In this document: in pieces, positions 1 through 5,791 of the stretch
Layout: every line of letters starts with the position of its first letter
Numbering within the stretch: the stretch's first letter is position 1
Assembly (NCBI GenBank): GCA_028715665.1
Contig: JAQURI010000059.1
Coordinates: forward strand, 1-8,440
Direction of reading: 5' to 3'
DNA: 8,440 nt
Source of the DNA: Candidatus Ratteibacteria bacterium
GTDB lineage: Bacteria > CAIJMQ01
Made by a program: the position numbers and the translations under genes
Notes under the pieces: model-generated
The model's input: only the letters and a program-made list of their open reading frames with translations
Told to the model about the DNA's origin: nothing
Database searches by the model: none

Positions 1-179
1 CGCTCTTGGGTGACATACTTCCCTTTTTATTCAAAAGGATAGAAGAAACAACCGAGAGAAGAAATCTTCTTATATTCATAACCCCTTATATCATAAGAGA
101 AAAAGAAAAAATGGAAAAATTAACGCAAGAGAAAATAGAACTCCAGGATAAATTCAAGATACAGGACTCGATAAGGTGA
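1..179 (+). CDS. gspD: Type II secretion secretin, C-terminal end (5' truncated)
   Basis: Reading from position 3 gives 58 codons that end in TGA at 177-179; the start lies outside the window. The fragment begins LLGDILPFLFKR and continues with ETTERRNLLIFITPYII. This is the last part of the secretin domain of GspD/PilQ-type outer-membrane channels, where the 'LGDIPFLG.LF' and 'LLIFITP.I' strands are highly conserved. A charged Lys/Glu-rich tail of about 25 residues follows, as in many GspD proteins. The full protein would form the outer-membrane pore of a type II secretion system or type IV pilus. Its stop is one base from the gspE start (TGA-A-ATG), so the two are very likely co-transcribed and translationally coupled. 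Family call is firm; GspD rather than PilQ is inferred from the gspE and gspF neighbours. Confidence 0.85.
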   Translation, partial: LLGDILPFLFKRIEETTERRNLLIFITPYIIREKEKMEKLTQEKIELQDKFKIQDSIR

Positions 180-180
180 A

Positions 181-1878
181 ATGGAATTCGATATCAGTCA
201 GTTGCTTCTTAAAGAAAACCTTCTCAACGAAGAGGACTTAAAAAAATTTCTAAAACTATCGAAAGAGCGAAACGAACGCCTTGACACGATTCTGCTTAAG
301 GAAGGACATGTAAGCGAAGAGAATCTTTTAAAATTCTTAGGCAAGATATTGTCCATACCGTTTCTTTCCAAACTTTCTGTAGATAAAATCGAAGAAGCGG
401 TTCTTAAATCCATACCCATAAAAATTCTTAAAAGTTACAAACTTCTTCCCGTGGAAAAGAACCAAGATGTCCTCACCATAGCTACTTCGGACCCGTTTAA
501 TTTGCCTTCAACCGGCGAACTTGCAAGTATTACCGGATATAAAATCAAACTGGTTCTTGCTTGCGAAAAAGAAATTTCCGTTAATTTAGATAAATTATAC
601 AAGCCCGATTCGGGTTCTACGGAAGATGTTATGAAGGAAATGAGAGAAGATATTTCCTCATTTATAAGGGACGAAAAAACCGAAGATTTACTGGACCTTG
701 CAAATAAAGCACCGGTAATTAAACTTGTGAACTTAATGATTTTTCAGGCAATCGAAAAGAGAGCAAGCGATATACATATAGAACCGCTTCCGGGGAAATT
801 AAGGGTAAGATACCGTATAGACGGCGTTTTATACGATGCTTTGACTCCGCCAAAAGCTTATCATGCGGCGATTGTTTCCAGAATCAAGGTTATGGCAAGT
901 TTGAATATTGCCGAGCGCAGGTTGCCGCAGGATGGCAGATTCGATATAAAATCGGGGGACAAGGAGATTGATATAAGAGTGTCCGTGATTCCTGTTGCTG
1001 GAGGCGAGAGGGTTGTTTTGAGATTGCTTGACAGGGCAAGTCTTATTGACTTAACAGAACTCGGATTAGATGAGCAAATGTACAAAATCGTCGACAATTT
1101 AATTCATCTTTCCAATGGCATTATTTTGGTTACCGGCCCTACGGGTTCGGGCAAAACAACTACCCTTTATGCCGCGCTTTCACGGATAAACTCTCCCGAT
1201 AAAAACATAGTGACAGTCGAAGACCCTATAGAATATCAGTTGCCGGGTATCGCCCAAATTCAGGTTAAGCCGGAAATAAATCTTACGTTTGCCAACGGTC
1301 TGCGCTCTATATTGCGCCATGACCCAGATATCATAATGGTGGGCGAAATGCGCGATTTGGATACCGTAGATATTGCCATAAGGGCTTCTTTGACGGGACA
1401 TTTGGTTTTTTCTACCATCCACACCAATGATACTGCCGGAGCCATAACAAGACTTATAGATATGGGTGTAGAACCGTATCTTCTTACGTCGTCCGTAAGG
1501 GCAATAATAGCGCAAAGATTGATTAGAAAGATATGTTCTCACTGCAAGATAGAATACAATTTGGAGCATAAAGACGAAATTCTGGAATTAGAAAAACTGG
1601 GCATAAAAAAAGAAGACCTTCCCAAGAAATTATCCAAAGGCAAAGGATGTTCTTATTGCCATGAGGGCTATTCCGGACGAATAGCTATATTTGAAATCTT
1701 ACTGATTCAGGAACAGATTGAAAAGATGATAATGGAGAGAAAACCGTCTCGCTCTATAAGAAATGAAGCAAAAAAGCTCGGGATGAGGACGTTGAGAGGC
1801 GATGGGCTCAAAAAGGTTTACGAAGGCATTACGACTCTGTCGGAAGTTTTAAGCGAAACGCAGGAAGTGATGGACTGA
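181..1878 (+). CDS. gspE: Type II secretion system ATPase GspE (PilB-like family)
   Basis: This 565-residue cytoplasmic hexameric ATPase powers pseudopilus assembly. An N-terminal GspE/MshE-type domain occupies about residues 1-145 (LLLKENLLNEEDLKKFL near the start; the 'IPIKILKSYKLLPVE' strand at about 79-93). The secretion ATPase core follows. It has Walker A GPTGSGKTT at 319-327, an Asp box TVEDPIEY at 345-352, Walker B DIIMVGEMRD at 383-392 and a His box LTGHLVFSTIHTNDT at 404-418. Cysteines C452, C455, C490 and C493 form the two CxxC pairs of the zinc-binding C-terminal domain of GspE and PilB. Length is normal. The ATG at 181 follows the secretin stop after one base. The only Shine-Dalgarno-like stretch (AAGGTG, 173-178) is very close, which suits translational coupling. 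GspE is preferred over PilB because of the adjacent secretin and gspF, but the two are hard to separate by sequence alone. Confidence 0.95.
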   Translation: MEFDISQLLLKENLLNEEDLKKFLKLSKERNERLDTILLKEGHVSEENLLKFLGKILSIPFLSKLSVDKIEEAVLKSIPIKILKSYKLLPVEKNQDVLTIATSDPFNLPSTGELASITGYKIKLVLACEKEISVNLDKLYKPDSGSTEDVMKEMREDISSFIRDEKTEDLLDLANKAPVIKLVNLMIFQAIEKRASDIHIEPLPGKLRVRYRIDGVLYDALTPPKAYHAAIVSRIKVMASLNIAERRLPQDGRFDIKSGDKEIDIRVSVIPVAGGERVVLRLLDRASLIDLTELGLDEQMYKIVDNLIHLSNGIILVTGPTGSGKTTTLYAALSRINSPDKNIVTVEDPIEYQLPGIAQIQVKPEINLTFANGLRSILRHDPDIIMVGEMRDLDTVDIAIRASLTGHLVFSTIHTNDTAGAITRLIDMGVEPYLLTSSVRAIIAQRLIRKICSHCKIEYNLEHKDEILELEKLGIKKEDLPKKLSKGKGCSYCHEGYSGRIAIFEILLIQEQIEKMIMERKPSRSIRNEAKKLGMRTLRGDGLKKVYEGITTLSEVLSETQEVMD

Positions 1879-1884
1879 TTGTAA

Positions 1885-2052
1885 ATACAGAGGACAGAAA
1901 TCAGAAGTCAGAAAACAGATATCAGAGATAGATAGAAATAAATTGAAAGAGATTGTTTGTCTACTACGTATTTCTATGTATATCTATCGTCTTTTTGTAT
2001 ATTTCCATTTTGTATGTTCTGTATTCTGTAGTCTGACTTCTGTCTTCTGAAA
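1885..2052. repeat. Inverted array of degenerate 7-bp repeats between gspE and gspF
   Basis: The left arm (1885-1926) is six uninterrupted heptads of form NNNCAGA: ATACAGA, GGACAGA, AATCAGA, AGTCAGA, AAACAGA and TATCAGA. The right arm (2018-2052) is five heptads of the complementary form TCTGNNN, with TCTG at 2018, 2025, 2032, 2039 and 2046. Between them the symmetry continues: GATAGAT (1927-1933) against ATCTATC (1982-1988), and ATAGAAATA (1932-1940) against TATTTCTAT (1969-1977). The whole gap could therefore fold as a long imperfect hairpin. No ORF lies inside it. It ends five bases before the gspF start, which leaves no Shine-Dalgarno there. Confidence 0.8.
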
Positions 2053-2056
2053 AACC

Positions 2057-3268
2057 ATGGCCGTATTCGAATATAAAGCTTTAAATAAAAGTGGCAGGAC
2101 GATTAAAGGAATAATAGATGCTTCTTCATTGGAAGAAGCAAGAGAAAAATTACGGGGACAATCTCTTTTTCCGGTTGATGTTAGCGGTATTACTCAGGCC
2201 TCTTCGGGACGCGGTATTTTGGCTTTTAGAAGGACAAATAGCGAAGACATTGCATTATTTTCGCATCAACTCGCCAGTTTGTTGAAGGGCGGGCTCCCGC
2301 TTTTATCAAGTTTGAATGCAATAGCAGAACAAATGGGTTCTCATCATTTAAGAAGAGTAGTCTTGGGGTTGGCAGAATTTGTCAAAGAAGGGAAATCTTT
2401 CGGAGAATCTCTTTCTTCGTTCAGCAGGGTTTTTTCGCCCATTTATATAAACATGATAAGAAGCGGAGAAGAAACAGGAAGTTTGGCGGATATTCTTTTT
2501 AGAATTTCCGCGCTGATAAGGGAAAGTATTAATTTTCGCAACAAAATTAGAAATGCTTTGATTTATCCGATGGTTATTGGTATTGTTGGCGTCGGGGTCC
2601 TTGTTTTTCTTATGGTGGTTGTGGTCCCAACCCTCTCGGGGTTATTCGAACAGATGAATAAAACATTGCCGCCGATTACGTTGGGGTTAATAAATATATC
2701 CAATTTCTTTAAAAATTATTGGATTATAGTTTTAAGCGGGATAATTGTTTTGATAGCTGCATTTGTGTGGATGCTTCGCATAAAAAAAGCAAGGGAAAAA
2801 ATCGACGCGTTGAATTTAAAACTTCCGATTATGGGAGAAATCAGGAGAAAATTGCTTGTTGCGAATTTTGCAAGGACCATATCCACGCTTAGAAAAGGGG
2901 GAGTTACTATTATTAATTCTCTGGAACTTGCAAAGGATGCGGTCGGAAACGAAGTTGTATCGTCGGCAATATCTCGGGCAAAGGAAGATATATCTCGCGG
3001 AGACAGCATGAGCAAAGCTTTGAGAAAAAGCGGCGTTTTCCCTCCGCTTTTTTTACATATGGTAGAAGTGGGAGAAAAAAGCGGGAATTTAGAGCAAATG
3101 TTAGACGATATATCGACTAATTATGAAGAAGAAGTGACTATGGCTTTGAACAGATTTACTACTCTGCTTGAACCTTTGGTTATAATCACTATGGGTCTTA
3201 TAGTCGGAATTATTGCTATTTCTATTCTTTTGCCGATATTTGAAATGAATCAGCTAATCGGGCTATAA
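2057..3268 (+). CDS. gspF: Type II secretion inner-membrane platform protein GspF
   Basis: This 403-residue polytopic protein forms the inner-membrane platform that couples the GspE ATPase to pseudopilus assembly. The start MAVFEYKALNKSGRTIKG is the usual GspF/PilC beginning. Two T2SSF domains lie at about 68-191 and 270-393, each with the family's '.GG..L..SL' style segment (KGGLPLLSSL; RKGGVTIINSLELA) and a 'SGEETGSL' or 'VGEKSGNL' motif. Three hydrophobic segments sit at about 169-193, 222-240 and 374-396, the expected topology. Length is normal. The ATG at 2057 is clearly the family start, yet the bases just upstream belong to a repeat array and hold no Shine-Dalgarno. The stop is 80 bp before dapA. 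No gspG or other pseudopilin gene follows, so the secretion cluster ends here or is split. Confidence 0.95.
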   Translation: MAVFEYKALNKSGRTIKGIIDASSLEEAREKLRGQSLFPVDVSGITQASSGRGILAFRRTNSEDIALFSHQLASLLKGGLPLLSSLNAIAEQMGSHHLRRVVLGLAEFVKEGKSFGESLSSFSRVFSPIYINMIRSGEETGSLADILFRISALIRESINFRNKIRNALIYPMVIGIVGVGVLVFLMVVVVPTLSGLFEQMNKTLPPITLGLINISNFFKNYWIIVLSGIIVLIAAFVWMLRIKKAREKIDALNLKLPIMGEIRRKLLVANFARTISTLRKGGVTIINSLELAKDAVGNEVVSSAISRAKEDISRGDSMSKALRKSGVFPPLFLHMVEVGEKSGNLEQMLDDISTNYEEEVTMALNRFTTLLEPLVIITMGLIVGIIAISILLPIFEMNQLIGL

Positions 3269-3277
3269 TTATTCAAA

Positions 3278-3330
3278 GTTTAGAGTTGAGAGTTTATGGT
3301 TTAGAGACAAATTAAAATCTTTTTCTAAAC
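3278..3330. repeat. Second heptad repeat (GTTTAGA type) with an inverted copy
   Basis: Four head-to-tail heptads fill 3278-3305: GTTTAGA, GTTGAGA, GTTTATG and GTTTAGA. An exact inverted copy, TCTAAAC, lies at 3324-3330, giving a 7-bp stem with an 18-nt loop. The unit length matches the gspE-gspF array but the consensus differs. The array sits between the gspF stop and the dapA ribosome binding site. The stem is AT-rich and the following T run is short, so it is a poor terminator. Confidence 0.65.
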
Positions 3331-3339
3331 TATTTTTAC

Positions 3340-3344
3340 GGAGG
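3340..3344 (+). promoter_or_regulatory. Shine-Dalgarno of dapA
   Basis: GGAGG lies four bases before the dapA ATG. It shows that this genome uses strong, close-set Shine-Dalgarno sites, which is useful when judging the start of the LysM-amidase gene. Confidence 0.8.
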
Positions 3345-3348
3345 AAAA

Positions 3349-4218
3349 ATGTTTGAAGGTTCATATGTGGCATTAGTTACCCCTTTTGATAAAAATGGTG
3401 ATATTGATTTCAGAACCTTAGAAAACCTGATTGAATTTCATATTAAAGAGAAAACGGACGGGATAGTACCGTGCGGTTGCACAGGCGAAGCTGCTACATT
3501 AAAACATGCCGAACAGAAAAAGATAATAGAATTCGTCATAGAAAAAGTGAACGGGAGGATTTCTGTTATAGCCGGCACAGGCTCGAATTCTACCGAGGAA
3601 GCGCTTGATTTAACATCTTTTGCGAAAAAAGCGGGTGCGGATGCCGCATTGCTGATAACGCCCTATTATAATAAACCTACCCCGCAAGGCCAGTATCTGC
3701 ATTATCAGAGAATAGCCGAAGAGGTGGATATCCCCATTGTTCTTTATAATGTGCCTTCGCGTACAGGTATAAATATGCTGCCTGAAACGATAGCAAGACT
3801 TTCCAAAATTCCCAATATAGTTGCAGTGAAAGAAGCTAATCCTTCGCTTGACCAGGTGAGCAAGATAATTTCTCTTTGCGATATAGTAGTTATTTCCGGC
3901 AACGATTCCGTGACTTTGCCTATTCTTTCTGTGGGCGGCAGGGGAGTTATTTCTGTTGCGGCGAATGTAGTCCCAAGGAAAATACATAATCTTGTTTGCA
4001 GTTTCAAAGAAGGTGACCTTAAAGAAGCAAAAAAAATACACATCGGGCTATTCCCGTTATTTGAAGCTCTTTTCTACGAAACAAACCCGATTCCCGTAAA
4101 AGAATCTCTCGCTTTGATGGGTAAAATTCAACCGTATTTAAGAATGCCTCTTTGCAGGATGGGAGATGAAAACAAAGAAAAGTTGATTAGAGTGTTAAAA
4201 GGCTTGAAATTAGTTTAA
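3349..4218 (+). CDS. dapA: 4-hydroxy-tetrahydrodipicolinate synthase
   Basis: DapA condenses pyruvate with aspartate-4-semialdehyde, the first committed step of the diaminopimelate/lysine pathway that feeds peptidoglycan. The 289-residue length is typical for this cytoplasmic TIM-barrel aldolase. The Schiff-base lysine is K161 (VAVKEAN, 158-164). The catalytic tyrosine Y133 and substrate-binding R138 lie in LYNVPSRTG (132-140), and Y107 in TPYYNKP. These are the same numbers as in the E. coli enzyme. Odd point: the loop that reads GTTGE in most DapA proteins is GCTGE here (43-47), so the first of the two conserved threonines (T44, part of the proton-relay triad) is a cysteine. Related aldolases (NanA, other DHDPS-family lyases) are the alternative, but YNVPSRTG and GCTGEAATL favour DapA. 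The gene converges with rpmB, 23 bp away. Confidence 0.93.
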   Translation: MFEGSYVALVTPFDKNGDIDFRTLENLIEFHIKEKTDGIVPCGCTGEAATLKHAEQKKIIEFVIEKVNGRISVIAGTGSNSTEEALDLTSFAKKAGADAALLITPYYNKPTPQGQYLHYQRIAEEVDIPIVLYNVPSRTGINMLPETIARLSKIPNIVAVKEANPSLDQVSKIISLCDIVVISGNDSVTLPILSVGGRGVISVAANVVPRKIHNLVCSFKEGDLKEAKKIHIGLFPLFEALFYETNPIPVKESLALMGKIQPYLRMPLCRMGDENKEKLIRVLKGLKLV

Positions 4219-4258
4219 AGCAGAGATTAAAAACGGCTTTTTTAAGAAGCTTTTTTGA
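4217..4258. terminator. Weak bidirectional terminator between dapA and rpmB
   Basis: Short T-rich stems overlap the convergent gene ends. AAAGC (4217-4221) can pair with GCTTT (4236-4240) ahead of a T run on the plus strand. GCTT/AAGC at 4237-4250 is flanked by T runs on both strands. The stems are only 4-5 bp, so this is a candidate suggested mainly by position. Confidence 0.3.
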
Positions 4259-4433
4259 CTTTCCCCGAACGGATACAAGACGCGCAGACACGGATTCTTC
4301 TTACGCCCTTATCGGTTATCGCTCTTACCTGTTGTAAGTTAGGCAGCCATCTTCTTCTTGTTTTTCTATTGGAATGGCTGACATTATTGCCCGTAACGGG
4401 TCCTTTTCCGCATATTTGGCATATTCTGGACAT
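4242..4433 (-). CDS. rpmB: 50S ribosomal protein L28, zinc-binding (C+) form
   Basis: This 63-residue basic protein is a structural component of the large ribosomal subunit. The start MSRICQICGKGPVTGNNVSHSN is the canonical L28 beginning (cxxCGK.p..Gn.vSHs), followed by the RRRWLPNLQQVR segment. Two CxxC pairs, C5/C8 and C50/C53, mark the zinc-ribbon version of L28. Length is typical. It is transcribed alone, opposite to its neighbours. The ATG (complement of 4431-4433) has no visible Shine-Dalgarno, and a promoter-like pair lies just upstream, so the message may be nearly leaderless. Confidence 0.95.
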   Translation of the reverse strand: MSRICQICGKGPVTGNNVSHSNRKTRRRWLPNLQQVRAITDKGVRRIRVCASCIRSGKVKKAS

Positions 4434-4442
4434 TTGGCGAAG

Positions 4443-4471
4443 ATTTTATACTATTCAATTCCAATTTGCAA
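4443..4471 (-). promoter_or_regulatory. Candidate rpmB promoter
   Basis: Read on the minus strand, TTGCAA (4466-4471) is followed after 17 bp by TAAAAT (4443-4448), five of six matches to the -10 consensus. Transcription would start near 4436, only about 3 bases before the ATG. No Shine-Dalgarno is seen, which fits a leaderless message. The region is AT-rich, so a chance match is possible. Confidence 0.4.
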
Positions 4472-4493
4472 GTTTTTCTATTTTTTGTATAAA
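4466..4493 (+). promoter_or_regulatory. Candidate promoter of the DUF4416 gene
   Basis: The same palindromic TTGCAA (4466-4471), read on the plus strand, is followed after 16 bp by TATAAA (4488-4493). The start point would be near 4500, about 3 bases before the chosen ATG at 4503, and no Shine-Dalgarno is visible. It overlaps the rpmB promoter back to back. Confidence 0.4.
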
Positions 4494-4502
4494 ATCAATG
4501 CT

Positions 4503-5036
4503 ATGGGAGTGGCAAAGACCCCTGTACGGGTAAAATTAATTACGGCTATTTTCACCAATCAATCGAAACTTTTCCCTACGTTGGAAGCGGAATTGGAAAA
4601 GAAATACGGGGAAATAGATTTTAAAAGCCCTGTATTTGGGTTTGATTATACCGATTATTACCGCGACGAAATGGGCCCCGACTTGAAGAAGAAATTCATG
4701 AGTTTCGAAAACTTAATCAAAGGCGAGGAATTAAGCACGATAAAAACTTTTACCAACGCATTGGAAAAGAAGTATTCCGTAAAAGGCAAACGGACTATAA
4801 ATATAGACCCGGGTTATATAAACAATTGCCAACTTGTTCTCGCATCCACAAAGAATTATTACCATAGAATATATCTGGGAAAAGGGATTTTCGCGGAAGT
4901 AACGCTGTTTTTTAAGGAAAAAACTTTCCAGCCCTTGCCGTGGACATACCCCGATTATAAAATTGGAGATTCAATAAGTATTTTCAATAAAATAAGAGAA
5001 ATATACAGAAAACAATTGGCTGCCGACGGTCTGTAG
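4503..5036 (+). CDS. DUF4416 family protein
   Basis: This 177-residue soluble protein has no assigned biochemical function. It matches the DUF4416 pattern as I know it: FDYTDYY (47-53) followed by EMGP, then a DPGY element (102-105) and the segment HRIYLGKGIFAEVTL (121-135). PLPWTYPDY (144-152) comes near the end. The family is seen in several deep-branching and deltaproteobacterial genomes. I chose ATG 4503 (MGVAKTPVRVKL) because the family starts with a similar 'k.p.pVkl' strand. The reading frame stays open back to 4374, but that extension would run antisense through the first codons of rpmB and looks non-family. The gene is closed by a strong palindrome 8 bp after its stop. Confidence 0.85.
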   Translation: MGVAKTPVRVKLITAIFTNQSKLFPTLEAELEKKYGEIDFKSPVFGFDYTDYYRDEMGPDLKKKFMSFENLIKGEELSTIKTFTNALEKKYSVKGKRTINIDPGYINNCQLVLASTKNYYHRIYLGKGIFAEVTLFFKEKTFQPLPWTYPDYKIGDSISIFNKIREIYRKQLAADGL

Positions 5037-5044
5037 TAGAGTTT

Positions 5045-5074
5045 ACCCCCGCACCAATATATTGGTGCGGGGGT
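5045..5074 (+). terminator. Perfect 30-bp palindrome, likely terminator of the DUF4416 gene
   Basis: ACCCCCGCACCAATA (5045-5059) is followed directly by its exact reverse complement (5060-5074). As RNA this gives a GC-rich stem of 12-13 bp with a small AU loop, followed by GTTTACATTT. The T run is interrupted, so it is not a textbook intrinsic terminator, but position and stability point that way. A dimeric protein-binding site is the alternative. Confidence 0.65.
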
Positions 5075-5117
5075 TTACATTTGCATATTAATTTGTTAAC
5101 ATAAAATTAGGTATGAA

Positions 5118-5666
5118 ATGATGTTTAGAAGGAGAAAAAAGCTCTACTTTCAAAATACAGTATCCAAATTTCCGACAGTAATTTTTATTGTTTCTGTTAT
5201 TATAGGGGGCTTTTTTCTATTTAAAATAATATCGACTTTGGTTAAAGAAACCAAAGGCACCGCTGAACTTTCTCCGATAATAGAGGCAAAAACCGAACCA
5301 CAGAATAAAGTGGAAATAATTGCTTCTCCCAAAGAAATTCCCTCTAAAATCCCGGAAAGTTCCAATAATCCGCCGGCCGAAAAACCCGCAGAACATCAAA
5401 CTGCCCAGGGAAATGTTGTTTTATCGGAATTTTATACAATCCAAGTAGCTACTTTTAGCGACATGAGAAGGCCGGAAAATTTAGCCGGCCAGTTAAAAGA
5501 AAAGAACTTCTCTCCCGTATATATAAAAACAAGGGGAAAATTATTTGAAGTCTGCGTTGGCAAGTTTTCGAATCCACAAGAAGGACAGGACATCCTTTCC
5601 AAAATAAAAAAGGATTTCCATGACGCTTTTATCAGAAAAATGCAACCCCCTTTTGAAGAAAAATAA
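5118..5666 (+). CDS. Membrane-anchored SPOR-domain protein
   Basis: This 182-residue protein has a basic cytoplasmic N-terminus (FRRRKK), one membrane segment at about 20-39, a Pro/Glu/Lys-rich linker (about 48-100) and a C-terminal SPOR domain at about 105-176. The SPOR domain starts with FYTIQVATFSD and includes the 'YIKTRGKLFEVCVGKFSN' core. SPOR domains bind peptidoglycan strands stripped of stem peptides, typically at the division septum. The layout resembles FtsN/DedD-like division accessory proteins, but that role is inferred. Two adjacent ATGs (5118 and 5121) follow a weak TAGG. The next gene is a peptidoglycan amidase lipoprotein with its own promoter. Amidases are what generate the denuded glycan that SPOR domains bind. 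Confidence 0.85.
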   Translation: MMFRRRKKLYFQNTVSKFPTVIFIVSVIIGGFFLFKIISTLVKETKGTAELSPIIEAKTEPQNKVEIIASPKEIPSKIPESSNNPPAEKPAEHQTAQGNVVLSEFYTIQVATFSDMRRPENLAGQLKEKNFSPVYIKTRGKLFEVCVGKFSNPQEGQDILSKIKKDFHDAFIRKMQPPFEEK

Positions 5667-5732
5667 CTTCAATCCGTTAAATTCCAAGGAAGTCTATTAT
5701 AATTATAAATAATAAAAATTTTTAGAAAAAAA

Positions 5733-5761
5733 TTGATATTTATAACGGAGGAAGTTATAAT
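5733..5761 (+). promoter_or_regulatory. Near-consensus sigma70 promoter of the LysM-amidase gene
   Basis: TTGATA (5733-5738, five of six) is followed after exactly 17 bp by TATAAT (5756-5761, perfect). Directly upstream, 5693-5732 is almost pure A/T with A and T tracts, like an UP element. Transcription should start near 5768. It is the best promoter match in the window. The stretch 5667-5732 holds nothing else that I can identify. Confidence 0.7.
5740..5760. promoter_or_regulatory. Dyad in the promoter spacer, possible operator
   Basis: TTATAAC (5740-5746) and its exact inverse GTTATAA (5754-5760) flank GGAGGAA. The 21-bp dyad fills the spacer and covers most of the -10 box, where a dimeric repressor or MerR-like regulator would act. 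It lies upstream of the predicted transcription start, so the GGAGG between the arms is probably not a ribosome binding site. Confidence 0.45.
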
Positions 5762-5780
5762 AAAAATCCATAAAAATTGC

Positions 5781-5786
5781 AGGAGG
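5781..5786 (+). promoter_or_regulatory. Strong Shine-Dalgarno that decides the LysM-amidase start
   Basis: AGGAGG lies one base before an ATG (5788) that opens only a five-codon frame (M-I-D-I-L-stop, 5788-5805). It lies five bases before a TTG (5792) that opens the long amidase frame. The dapA spacing (four bases after GGAGG) favours the TTG. If the ATG is used instead, it would make a mini leader peptide. Confidence 0.6.
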
Positions 5787-5791
5787 CATGA

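Noticed and set aside
1180..1569. Antisense open frame of 129 codons under gspE
   Set aside because: It lies opposite the conserved ATPase core, has no recognisable domain or ribosome site, and is explained by the codon bias of gspE.
3610..4041. Antisense open frame of 143 codons under dapA
   Set aside because: It is a shadow of a clearly conserved gene, with a composition of scattered Cys/Arg/His/Tyr and no family resemblance.
4228..4242. A5-CGGC-T hairpin as a strong terminator after dapA
   Set aside because: An all-A/T stem is too weak; only a low-confidence bidirectional terminator was kept.
4374..4502. 43-codon N-terminal extension of the DUF4416 frame
   Set aside because: It overlaps the first codons of rpmB on the opposite strand, contains the predicted promoters, and is not part of the family pattern, which begins at ATG 4503.
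4255..4533. Plus-strand open frame of 92 codons across rpmB
   Set aside because: It is antisense to the whole of a well-recognised L28 gene and no protein family fits.
5747..5761. GGAGG followed by ATA as a possible start
   Set aside because: It lies upstream of the predicted transcription start, between the promoter boxes, and the ATA frame stops quickly.
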